Source: Chloroflexota bacterium (GTDB lineage: Bacteria > Chloroflexota > Anaerolineae > Anaerolineales > Villigracilaceae). From it: a stretch of DNA of 54,762 bases. A model generated the notes under the pieces. The model was not told the origin of the DNA. It saw only the letters and a list, made by a program, of their open reading frames with translations, and did not search any database. The number at the start of each line of letters is the position of its first letter. Position 1 is the stretch's first letter. A program made the translations under genes and the position numbers. Location: assembly GCA_024434165.1 (NCBI GenBank), contig QMIW01000035.1, forward strand, positions 1-54,762. Direction: 5' to 3'. Below, piece after piece: positions 9,355 through 16,573 of this stretch.

Positions 9355-9911
9355 ACCTTCGTTCCATCCTCGAACTCGATGCCCGACTTTCCAGTCAAAT
9401 GCGCGTTGCTGAAAAGCCGGGTTTTTTACGCAGCCTCTCCATCTTCTTTGCCCACTCCGGCGACTCGTGGTTTTGGGCGGCGGCGCTCATCGCTGCCTGG
9501 TTCTTCAGTAATTCCGAATGGAAACGCTGGGAAACGGTCGAATTCTTCGGCATCGGCGGGCTGGCGGCAGTGGTGCTTATCGTCAAGTTTTTGGTGAGGC
9601 GGAAACGCCCGGAGGGGGAATGGGGCGGGATCTACCGAAACACCGACCCGCACTCCTTCCCATCGGGACACGCCGCCCGCGCCTTCCTCATTGCGGTGGT
9701 GGGAACGGCTCTTGCCCCGCCCTGGCTTGCCCTTGCTCTCTGGGTTTGGGCGCCGCTGGTGGCTCTTTCCCGCGTTGCGATGGGCGTGCATTATCTTTCC
9801 GATATCCTCGCCGGGGCGGCGCTGGGCATCGCGGTGGGGCTGCTCGGCTTGCAGTTTTACCAATTCCTCGTGGATTGGTTCGCCTCGCTGACCGGTTTTC
9901 TGTTCTGGTAA
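9351..9911 (+). CDS. PAP2-family membrane phosphatase
   Basis: 186 residues with about five membrane segments. The three PAP2 catalytic motifs are all present: KFLVRRKRP (K-x6-R-P) near residue 83, PSGH near 104 and SRVAMGVHYLSD near 142, with the catalytic His of motif 3 and its partner Asp. The family removes phosphate from lipid phosphates such as phosphatidic acid or undecaprenyl diphosphate at the membrane. The ATG at 9351 lies in an ATGA overlap with the nucleotidyltransferase stop; a longer in-frame extension upstream merely shadows that gene. Linkage to a nucleotidyltransferase suggests a role in lipid head-group or polyprenyl phosphate metabolism (inference). Confidence 0.88.
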   Translation: MNLRSILELDARLSSQMRVAEKPGFLRSLSIFFAHSGDSWFWAAALIAAWFFSNSEWKRWETVEFFGIGGLAAVVLIVKFLVRRKRPEGEWGGIYRNTDPHSFPSGHAARAFLIAVVGTALAPPWLALALWVWAPLVALSRVAMGVHYLSDILAGAALGIAVGLLGLQFYQFLVDWFASLTGFLFW

Positions 9912-10000
9912 GGGTTTTTCCCGCCAGAAACGGAAGAGCCGTTAATCTGCAATCAACGCGACAGATTCTTCTGCAAGCATGACCTGTAGGAAATCTTTTC

Positions 10001-10399
10001 ATGAAGACTCACACCTTCCGCCTCATACCCGGCGCAGACCTGTTCGACTCCATCGAAGAGTTTGTCCGGGGGAATGCCATCGAAGCCGGCTGCGTTTTAT
10101 CGGGCGTCGGCAGCCTGACACACGCCACCCTGCGCCTCGCCAACCGCAGTCACTTCAACGACTATGACGGTCACTTCGAGATCGTTTCCATCACCGGCAC
10201 GGTCTCGGTGCACGGCTCGCACCTGCACATCGCCATCTCCGACGGCCGCGGCGCGACCATCGGCGGACACCTCGTCGGCGGGTGCAAAATCTACACCACC
10301 GCCGAGATCGTTTTGCTCGAATTGGACGATGTCATTTACAAACGGGAAATGTACGAAAACGATTCAGGATATGAGGAACTGAAAGTATATAAAAAGTAA
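10001..10399 (+). CDS. PPC/DUF296 domain protein
   Basis: 132 residues spanning one complete PPC (plants and prokaryotes conserved) domain, also called DUF296. Diagnostic elements: an FVRGNAIEAGCVLSGVGSL core, then the HLHIAISD strand and GGHLVGGCKIYTTAEIV loop with His residues typical of the trimeric bacterial members. Plant relatives are AT-hook DNA-binding proteins; bacterial stand-alone forms have no settled function. The ATG at 10001 is 90 bp after the PAP2 stop, so co-transcription is possible. The stop codon is built into a bidirectional hairpin. Confidence 0.85.
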   Translation: MKTHTFRLIPGADLFDSIEEFVRGNAIEAGCVLSGVGSLTHATLRLANRSHFNDYDGHFEIVSITGTVSVHGSHLHIAISDGRGATIGGHLVGGCKIYTTAEIVLLELDDVIYKREMYENDSGYEELKVYKK

Positions 10400-10420
10400 G
10401 GGCGCGGTTATCGCGCCCTT
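10398..10420. terminator. Bidirectional hairpin between convergent genes
   Basis: AAGGGCGCG (10398-10406) and CGCGCCCTT (10412-10420) pair perfectly over 9 bp with a 5-nt loop. The hairpin overlaps the end of the PPC gene and the stop of the convergent ABC gene. Confidence 0.65.
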
Positions 10421-11211
10421 GCAATGACATCGAGGAACTCTTCCTGCGTCGTCACCGTTTCCTTCAACCCCAGCCTCTTTCCCAACCGCGTCAACTGCGG
10501 GGGGTCAACGTACGTTTGCGCCAATAGCTCCTCTTCACCCAGCACTTCCCGCGCGGGACCATCCAGCAATACCTGTCCGTTCGATAATGCGATCACGCGC
10601 TCGAAGTTCTCGGCGCAGAAATCAATATCGTGCGTGATGGTGACGACGGTCTTGCCCTCCTTCTTCAGCCCGGCGATGACGTTGGCGATCCGCGCCACGT
10701 TGACGGCGTCCTGCCCGGTGGTCGGCTCGTCGAAGATGACGATGGGCGTATCCATGGCGATGATGGACGCCAGCGCGATCATCTTGCGCCAGGCGGGCGA
10801 GAGATCGTAGGGGTTGGTCTCGATCTGGCTGCTCAGTTCGGTCCACGCCAGCGCGCGCCAGACGAGTTCGTCGGTCTTTTCTTTGGAATACCCCAAATTG
10901 CGCGGACCAAATGCCACCTCGCTCAGAACATCCCTTGAAAACAATTGCTCATCGGGATTTTGGAAAACATACCCCACCCGCGAAGCCAGTTTTGCGACGG
11001 AATATTTCGTCGTCTCCCAACCGCCGATGAAGACCGAGCCGGAGGCCGGCTTGAGCAGTCCGTTGAAGTGACGCACGAGCGTGGTCTTGCCTGCACCGTT
11101 CTGCCCGATGATGGCAACCTGCTCGCCGGACCCAATGGAGAGGCGGATGCCTTTCAAGGCTTCCACGCCGGCGGGATAGGTGAAACGAAGGTCTTTGATT
11201 TCGATGTTCAT
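10408..11211 (-). CDS. ECF transporter ATPase with atypical signature motif
   Basis: 267 residues. It is an ABC ATPase of the energy-coupling factor type: Walker A GQNGAGKTT (about residue 36), Q-loop FQNPDEQLF, Walker B IVIFDEPT and switch His in TITHD. The ABC signature is unusual: LSPAWRK stands where LSGGQ/LSGGE is expected, while the rest of the helix is intact. The partner ATPase encoded upstream has a normal LSGGQ, so the pair is asymmetric with one consensus and one degenerate composite site. It overlaps that gene by 4 nt (ATGA) and is the last gene of the ecfT-A-A cluster. It couples ATP hydrolysis to uptake by the S component at 13093-13782. Confidence 0.9.
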   Translation of the reverse strand: MNIEIKDLRFTYPAGVEALKGIRLSIGSGEQVAIIGQNGAGKTTLVRHFNGLLKPASGSVFIGGWETTKYSVAKLASRVGYVFQNPDEQLFSRDVLSEVAFGPRNLGYSKEKTDELVWRALAWTELSSQIETNPYDLSPAWRKMIALASIIAMDTPIVIFDEPTTGQDAVNVARIANVIAGLKKEGKTVVTITHDIDFCAENFERVIALSNGQVLLDGPAREVLGEEELLAQTYVDPPQLTRLGKRLGLKETVTTQEEFLDVIARAR

Positions 11212-12065
11212 TTTTTATGTCCGGGGGCGGAGGCAAACCCCTCCACCGCTTCATCCAACGTGACGGGCAGATTTTCCCGCTTCCACAACCCGCGCTTCTT
11301 CGCTTCTCTCGCCGCGGATGTGTAACGCGAAATGGCGAACCCGTTTTCCACCAGCAGGTCGGAGGTGAGCACTTCGTTCGGTTTGCCTTCCAACAATATT
11401 CGACCGTCTTTTAGCGCCACCACGCGGTCGGCGAAATTGGCGATCCATTCCACTTTGTGTTCCGCCATGACGACGGTCATGCCTTCCTCCGCCATTTTGC
11501 GAATCACACCGAAGACTTCGCGCGTGCCAATGGGGTCCATTTGCGAGGTCGGTTCGTCGAGGACGAGCAGCTTTGGCTGCATGACCAGGATCGAGGTCAG
11601 GGCGACGCGCTGCTGCTGACCGCCGGAGAGCGAATAGGGGGAACGGTCCGCCAGGTCGCGGATGCCCGTCAGTTCCATCGCCTCCTCCACGCGGACCTTC
11701 ATCTCTTCGCGCGGGACCCCGGTGTTTTCCAAGCCGAAAGCGATTTCCTCGAAGACGGTGTATTTCGCGCCCGAAATCTGGTTGAAGGGATTCTGGAACG
11801 CCAGCCCCACGTTCAAGACCCATTCATCCAGCGTGGACTTGCCCGAATCCATCCCCGCGACTTCGACGAAGCCGGTCAGTTCACCCTTGAAGAAATGCGG
11901 CACGAACCCCGCCAGCGTATAGCACAACGTGGATTTGCCCGCGCCGTTCGGTCCGATCACAGCCACGAACTCGCCCTCATTGACCTGCAGGTTGATGTTT
12001 TGCAAAACGGGCGTTTTGGTCAGCGGATATTTGTATGTGACGTTTTGAAGGGTTACGAATGCCAT
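11208..12065 (-). CDS. ECF transporter ATPase, canonical
   Basis: 285 residues. Walker A GPNGAGKST, Q-loop AFQNPFNQI, signature SLSGGQQQRVAL, Walker B LLVLDEPTSQMD and switch His in MAEHKVEW. This is the conventional half of the ATPase heterodimer that powers an energy-coupling factor importer at the inner face of the membrane. It overlaps ecfT by 13 nt at its start and the second ATPase by 4 nt at its end, so the three core subunits are translationally coupled. Confidence 0.92.
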   Translation of the reverse strand: MAFVTLQNVTYKYPLTKTPVLQNINLQVNEGEFVAVIGPNGAGKSTLCYTLAGFVPHFFKGELTGFVEVAGMDSGKSTLDEWVLNVGLAFQNPFNQISGAKYTVFEEIAFGLENTGVPREEMKVRVEEAMELTGIRDLADRSPYSLSGGQQQRVALTSILVMQPKLLVLDEPTSQMDPIGTREVFGVIRKMAEEGMTVVMAEHKVEWIANFADRVVALKDGRILLEGKPNEVLTSDLLVENGFAISRYTSAAREAKKRGLWKRENLPVTLDEAVEGFASAPGHKK

Positions 12066-12832
12066 AGGTTAAGCGCGATGGAAGCCAGGACGAGGACGAC
12101 CAGAAACCAGCGTAAGCCCCGGTCGAAGCGCGTATCCGGGATTTCGTGCAGGGAGGTTTTTTGTCTTTTGGATGTGAAACCGCGCGCTTCGATGGCAATG
12201 GCGCGTTCCTCCACTTCCACAAGCGAGCCGAACACCAGCGGACCCACGAGTGGAATCAACGCACCGGCGCGTTTGAAGAAACTGCCTTCCGTATCCAAGC
12301 CGCGCGAGCGTTGGGCGGCAATGATGGTCATGGATTTGGACTGTATCTGAGGGATGATTTGAAGCGTGGAAATGACGACGTAGGCGAACTGCGAGGGCAG
12401 GCCGCGCCGAGTCAGGTCGGACATCAATTCGCTGGGATGCGTGGTCAGCAGGAACAACGTAAACGCCGAGATCATCACAAAGATACGCATGGCGTTGCCG
12501 AGAGCGAACATCAGACTCTCGCGGGTGACATCCAGAAAATAAAACTCAAAGATGACTTCCCCGCCGACGGGTTGAAAGAACGCCTGCATCAGGAAAAGGA
12601 ATGTCGCCGCCGGCAGGATCAGTTGAAACGCCGCCCTGAAGAATTCCCGGCTTACTTTCCCGAGCAGGCTCAGCAAGGGAACGAAAAGCACGGCAAGGAG
12701 ATGGGGAGTCCAATACCAGGGAGAGAGAAAGGCGATGAGGATGAGCGTCATGACCAGCGTCAGCTTGGTCAGCGGATTAAGGCGGTGGATGACGCTATCC
12801 CGTTTGATGTGAAAGGAAAGCCGCTCGTGCAT
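12053..12832 (-). CDS. ecfT: ECF transporter transmembrane subunit EcfT
   Basis: 259 residues. N-terminal segment RLNPLTKLTLVMTL is the usual start of EcfT/CbiQ proteins, followed by about five membrane segments. The cytosolic coupling helix motif AQRSRGLDTEGS near residue 180 carries the Ala-Arg-Gly elements that contact the ATPases, and a second basic motif (IAIEARGFTSKRQKT) follows near 220. ATG at 12832 has no ribosome binding site, but TATAAT on the minus strand (12841-12846) ends 8 nt before it, so the transcript may be leaderless. An intrinsic terminator (12858-12881) separates it from the S-component gene upstream. Confidence 0.92.
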   Translation of the reverse strand: MHERLSFHIKRDSVIHRLNPLTKLTLVMTLILIAFLSPWYWTPHLLAVLFVPLLSLLGKVSREFFRAAFQLILPAATFLFLMQAFFQPVGGEVIFEFYFLDVTRESLMFALGNAMRIFVMISAFTLFLLTTHPSELMSDLTRRGLPSQFAYVVISTLQIIPQIQSKSMTIIAAQRSRGLDTEGSFFKRAGALIPLVGPLVFGSLVEVEERAIAIEARGFTSKRQKTSLHEIPDTRFDRGLRWFLVVLVLASIALNLWHS

Positions 12833-12851
12833 AGAAGCCGATTATAAACGC

Positions 12852-12881
12852 AAAAAAGAGACCGGGTTTTTGCCCGGTCTC
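12852..12881 (-). terminator. Intrinsic terminator between S component and ecfT
   Basis: GAGACCGGG (12858-12866) and CCCGGTCTC (12873-12881) form a perfect 9-bp stem; on the minus strand it is followed directly by six T residues. It ends transcripts coming from the S-component gene just before the ecfT promoter. Confidence 0.85.
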
Positions 12882-13092
12882 CTCTTCTGGTTTTGCTTCC
12901 TTACCCACCTTATGCGGTTGAACGCAGGGGCGATCTGTCGGGTTTTAGAAACCGCCTGGTCGTATAGGAAGAATCTCCGGCTGCCCGTTCTTAAGGCGAC
13001 CCTCCCTTTACATGACGAAGTTCTTTTGGAGGTGGACGGGTCGCCCCTACGGCGTAAGGCGAGTACCTTATGTCCGGGGAAGGCGGGTGAAT
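12882..13092. other. Intergenic leader/tail without a gene
   Basis: No coding frame is convincing here. GGCGACCC (12995-13002) and GGGTCGCC (13038-13045) form an 8-bp inverted repeat, part of a GACGGGTCGCCCCTACG-type GC-rich repeat. The region lies on the minus strand between the S component and the terminator at 12858; I looked for a riboswitch aptamer and could not recognise one. Confidence 0.5.
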
Positions 13093-13782
13093 TTATCCGC
13101 CCAGGATGCCGCGCAGCAGGAACGCCGCGAACAGCACCAACAAGACCACCACGCCGATGGCGATGTAGAGTTGGTTCTTGCCCGCGCCGGCTTCCACTTC
13201 CACCTGTTGCGCTTTGGGGTAACCGCCAATGGTGCGCTTGGGCAAACCGAGGACGATGGCGAAGGCGATCATGGCGGTTGTGATCTTATCAACAGGTTCC
13301 ACCAGGAAGTTCGTGCTGAACACCGCCTGCCAAACGCCTTTGCCGGTTTCAAGCAGATAAGCGGTGATGAAGGATGAACCGCTGGCAGTGATTCCGCCGT
13401 AAAGATACACGGCAATCGGCGTCGAGACGATGGCGGCGGTAAGCGCAACAACGAAGCCTGTCACGACCACCTTCCACCAGGATTTGAAAAAGCCCCAGCC
13501 AGCCATGCGTCCAGCCATATAACCGATCATGGCAGCCACGGGCCACCAGGGCAGCGCGTTCGGGTCAATGGCAATGCCCCAGATGACGTTTGAAAGCGTG
13601 CCTGTCAGCGCGCCAGCCCACGGTCCGCACAAAGCCGCCACCAGTACGGTGCCGATGGAGTCAAGATACACAGGCAGTTTGAGCAGCACCACAATCTGCC
13701 CCATGGCAATATTGATGGCAATCGCAACGACGATCAGTACCCAGGTTTGGGTATTAAAGTTGTTCTTGATTTTCTCCAGCAT
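13093..13782 (-). CDS. ECF transporter substrate-binding (S) component
   Basis: 229 residues from ATG at 13782, which is preceded by GGAGG with 5-nt spacing; an upstream in-frame ATG overlaps the hydrolase gene and has no such site. Six hydrophobic segments are visible (about residues 14-35, 38-60, 65-85, 100-125, 150-180, 205-225). The second segment carries LDSIGTVLVAALCGPWAG, whose small residues and Gly-Pro turn are typical of S components whose helix 1 packs against EcfT. Substrate cannot be assigned by sequence alone. It sits between a nucleoside hydrolase/ribokinase pair and the EcfT-A-A module, which suggests a nucleoside or a modified-base ligand. Confidence 0.85.
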   Translation of the reverse strand: MLEKIKNNFNTQTWVLIVVAIAINIAMGQIVVLLKLPVYLDSIGTVLVAALCGPWAGALTGTLSNVIWGIAIDPNALPWWPVAAMIGYMAGRMAGWGFFKSWWKVVVTGFVVALTAAIVSTPIAVYLYGGITASGSSFITAYLLETGKGVWQAVFSTNFLVEPVDKITTAMIAFAIVLGLPKRTIGGYPKAQQVEVEAGAGKNQLYIAIGVVVLLVLFAAFLLRGILGG

Positions 13783-13847
13783 GGTTTCCTCCGAGGGGTT
13801 GATGAAATCAATTACACAACTATCATAACACTTCTGCTCGCAGGTTG

Positions 13848-14798
13848 TCACGGGATTTCCCGCGCCAGCCTCTCCATCCGCTCCAGGAACAGATCCATGA
13901 ACATGCGCGGGCGCACACCCATCGCCACTTTCATGTTCGCGGGTTTCTTTTCATAATTATAAAAATCGGCGAACGTATTGCCCAGCCCCACGCCGGTGGA
14001 AATATCCACGTCCACCACCAGATTCTGGTAGCCGCAGATCTCCGGCATGAAGGTCAGCGCCAGCGTCATCGGGTCGTTGATGACGCAGCCCTCGATGTTT
14101 TGGTACTCGTCGTGGAATTCCATATAGAAGCGCGTCGAGTCTGCGATGAATTTCGTGATCGGCGAAGCGATTTTCAGAAGCCGGTCCAGATCGTCCTTCG
14201 TGAAGATGCACTGGTAGGTCACGTCCAGCGGCGTGAGCGTAATCGGCATGCCCGAATGGAAAACAACGTGCGCCGCGTGCGGGTCCACGAACGTGTTGAA
14301 CTCCGCCAGCGCGGTGGTGTTGCCCGGGTGCTGAATCGCGCCGCCCATGATGAACACTTCCCTGACGTTCTGCACGATGCGCGGTTCTTTACGGATCGCC
14401 AATGCGACGTTCGTCAGCGGACCGAGCGCCGCCAGCGTGACCTCTCCCGGGCGGGACATGATCTGCTCGATCAGGTAATCGCTTCCATGCCGGACCTGGG
14501 GTTTGGTCGCCGGTTCCGGGAGTTGAGCATACCCGAGACCGCTTGCCCCGTGCGTCTCCGGGCCGAGCAGGGATTCCTTCACCAGCGGCACGTCGCAGCC
14601 TTTGAAGACGGGGATGTGGCTGGCATGGGCAAGTTCCAGAACGGCAAGCGTATTCTTCGTCACCTGTTCGGTGGAGGCGTTGCCGTGAATCGTGCTGATT
14701 CCGTCGAGGACGATCTCCGGCGAAGCCAGCGCCAGCAGGATGGCAAGCGAGTCGTCAATTCCGGGATCGGTGTCTAAAATGATGTGTTTTGGGGACAT
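13848..14798 (-). CDS. Nucleoside hydrolase (IunH-like), His replaced in catalytic motif
   Basis: 316 residues. The calcium-binding N-terminus is canonical (ILDTDPGIDD), as are HGNAS near residue 38, MGGA near 150 and AEFNTFVDPHAA near 165, which bind ribose and metal. The family cleaves the N-glycosidic bond of nucleosides, releasing base and ribose. The usual C-terminal HDPxA motif reads NDPMTLA (about residue 242): the metal-ligand Asp is kept but the His that acts on the leaving base in inosine-uridine hydrolases is Asn. This points to altered base specificity. It overlaps the ribokinase stop by 25 nt and is 65 nt upstream of the ECF S component. Confidence 0.9.
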   Translation of the reverse strand: MSPKHIILDTDPGIDDSLAILLALASPEIVLDGISTIHGNASTEQVTKNTLAVLELAHASHIPVFKGCDVPLVKESLLGPETHGASGLGYAQLPEPATKPQVRHGSDYLIEQIMSRPGEVTLAALGPLTNVALAIRKEPRIVQNVREVFIMGGAIQHPGNTTALAEFNTFVDPHAAHVVFHSGMPITLTPLDVTYQCIFTKDDLDRLLKIASPITKFIADSTRFYMEFHDEYQNIEGCVINDPMTLALTFMPEICGYQNLVVDVDISTGVGLGNTFADFYNYEKKPANMKVAMGVRPRMFMDLFLERMERLAREIP

Positions 14799-15772
14799 GT
14801 TTGGAAGTTAGAGATTAGAGATTGGTTTAGGAATTTTTCCACTTCGTCTTTGGCGGGCAGGGAGGGCTGGGCGCCGAATTTTGTGGCTGCCAGCGCGCCG
14901 CACGCGCACCCATAGCGGACTGCATTTTGCAACGCAAGAGTCTGTTCCTGCATATCCGCCGGCGAGCCGCCCGACTCCAGAAGTTTTGCCGCAAACCCGC
15001 CGATGAAGGCATCGCCTGCGGCGGTGGTATCCACCACGTCAACTTTATACGTGTTTATGTGTGCCGCCCCTGCGCCCATCACCAGCAACGCGCCCCTGCC
15101 GCCCAACGTCACGATGACCGTCTTCACGCCGCGTTTCAAAATTTCCTTTGCTGCGCGTTCCGCCGACGAAACATCGTCCACGGGCATGCCGGTCAGCAGG
15201 GAGAGTTCGCTTTCGTTGGGGATGAGGATATCCACATTTGCGAGCAGTTCATCGGGGAGCGGGTTGGCGGGCGCAGGGTTGAGGACGACGGTCAGCCCGT
15301 GTTCGCGGGCTTTTTGGGCGGCGCGCAGAACCGCCGGCGCGGGAATCTCCAACTGAAGCAGGAGCAGTTTGAAGTCCGGGAAGGAGGCGGTTTCCACATC
15401 TGCCGGCGAGACCCTGCCGTTTGCGCCCGGCGAGAGGACAATGCTGTTCTGTCCGTTTGCATCCACCACGATGATGGCGGCGCCGGTGGCGGAATCCGTT
15501 GGCATGACGCGGGATGTATCCACGTTGTTGGATTTTAAATTGTCCAGGAGGAATGCCGCAAAGCTATCGCTTCCCACCCGGCCAAGCATTGCTGTTTTTA
15601 CTCCCTGCCTTGCCGCCGCGACGGCTTGATTGGCGCCCTTGCCGCCGGGGATGATCTGCAAATCTTCGCCGCCGAGGGTTTCGCCCGGCTGTGGGAAGCG
15701 CGGCGCACGGACGACAAGATCTGCGTTGAGCGAACCGACGACGAGGATGCTGTGCTTTGGCGCGCTGCTCAT
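14774..15772 (-). CDS. rbsK: Ribokinase (PfkB family)
   Basis: 332 residues. Both PfkB signatures are present: the N-terminal GGKGANQAVAAAR (about residue 43), which binds ribose, and the C-terminal DTTAAGDAFIGGFA (about 255), with the catalytic Asp and anion hole. The protein phosphorylates ribose to ribose 5-phosphate in the cytosol. Translation to the overlapping nucleoside hydrolase is coupled by a 25-nt overlap, so ribose released by the hydrolase is the expected substrate. The last dozen residues (ISNFQTCPQNTSF region) are encoded by a short heptamer tandem repeat (TTAGAGA twice at about 14814) and look like a late extension. Confidence 0.93.
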   Translation of the reverse strand: MSSAPKHSILVVGSLNADLVVRAPRFPQPGETLGGEDLQIIPGGKGANQAVAAARQGVKTAMLGRVGSDSFAAFLLDNLKSNNVDTSRVMPTDSATGAAIIVVDANGQNSIVLSPGANGRVSPADVETASFPDFKLLLLQLEIPAPAVLRAAQKAREHGLTVVLNPAPANPLPDELLANVDILIPNESELSLLTGMPVDDVSSAERAAKEILKRGVKTVIVTLGGRGALLVMGAGAAHINTYKVDVVDTTAAGDAFIGGFAAKLLESGGSPADMQEQTLALQNAVRYGCACGALAATKFGAQPSLPAKDEVEKFLNQSLISNFQTCPQNTSF

Positions 15773-15803
15773 GGATGCAATTTTACATCAGGGTGGATAT
15801 GTC

Positions 15804-16508
15804 TTATGCCGCAAACGGGTTGAAGTTTGTACCCCGGTCGTAATAATCCTCGTTTTCCGCGCGCTTCAACGCGCCGACGACAAGATACGTGAGCGGGGTC
15901 ATCAGGGCTTCGATGGCGACCTTGAAAAGATAGTTGGTGAGGCTGAGCGTGAAGAACAAACTCCAGGGGAAGATGCCGAACGCCGAGGCGGCTGCAACGA
16001 AGACCAGCGAGTCAACCGCTTCGCCTGCGAGCGTACTGCCGATGGTGCGCGACCAAAGCCAGCGTCCGTTGGTCAGCACTTTCATTTTGGCGAGCACGAA
16101 GGAGTTGAAGAATTCTCCGAGCCAGTACCCCGCCAGGCTTGCCAGCACGATGCCGCCCGTGCTCATGCCGCCGAGAATGGCTCGATAGGCATTGTCGCCT
16201 GCATAACTTTGCCATGTCGCTTCGCCGGGCATGACGCTCACCAGCCAAAACGTGAAGGATGTGAGCATGAGCGCGAAGAACCCGGTCCAGATGACGCGGC
16301 GTGAGCGTTTGTATCCATACACTTCGGTGAGGATGTCGCCGAAAACGTAACTGATGGGGAAGAGCAGTGTGCCCGCGTCGAAGGCAAGCGGAATGTTGAA
16401 GAGATTCACACCCCAGTCCACGATCTTGGCGGAGGAGGCGATGTTGCTGACGATGAGCACGGTGACGAAAAATGCCATGATGATGTCGAAGTATTTGTAA
16501 GTTTTCAA
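15804..16508 (-). CDS. Queuosine precursor transporter, VUT/YhhQ family
   Basis: 234 residues from a TTG at 16508, preceded by AGAAGGGA with good spacing; longer in-frame extensions run into recF sequence and lack homology. Six hydrophobic segments. Family hallmarks: IVSNIASSAKIV in helix 1, FPISYVFGDILTEVYGYKRSR in helix 3 with the conserved D-x-x-T-E-V-Y-G-Y, and LAGEAVDSLVFVAAA near 170. Characterised relatives (E. coli YhhQ, COG1738) import the 7-deazaguanines preQ0/preQ1. It is 31 nt upstream of ribokinase on the same strand and heads the salvage cluster. It could also act on other bases. Confidence 0.9.
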   Translation of the reverse strand: MKTYKYFDIIMAFFVTVLIVSNIASSAKIVDWGVNLFNIPLAFDAGTLLFPISYVFGDILTEVYGYKRSRRVIWTGFFALMLTSFTFWLVSVMPGEATWQSYAGDNAYRAILGGMSTGGIVLASLAGYWLGEFFNSFVLAKMKVLTNGRWLWSRTIGSTLAGEAVDSLVFVAAASAFGIFPWSLFFTLSLTNYLFKVAIEALMTPLTYLVVGALKRAENEDYYDRGTNFNPFAA

Positions 16509-16573
16509 GTTGTATCCCTTCTGTGGAAGCAATGGATTTATCGCTGAACGAATGGCCGCAATTCGATTGCAGC

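Noticed and set aside
12882-13092. Riboswitch before the ecfT module
   Set aside because: No conserved aptamer sequence seen; the hairpins are GC-rich repeats and a terminator. Covariance-model search would settle it.
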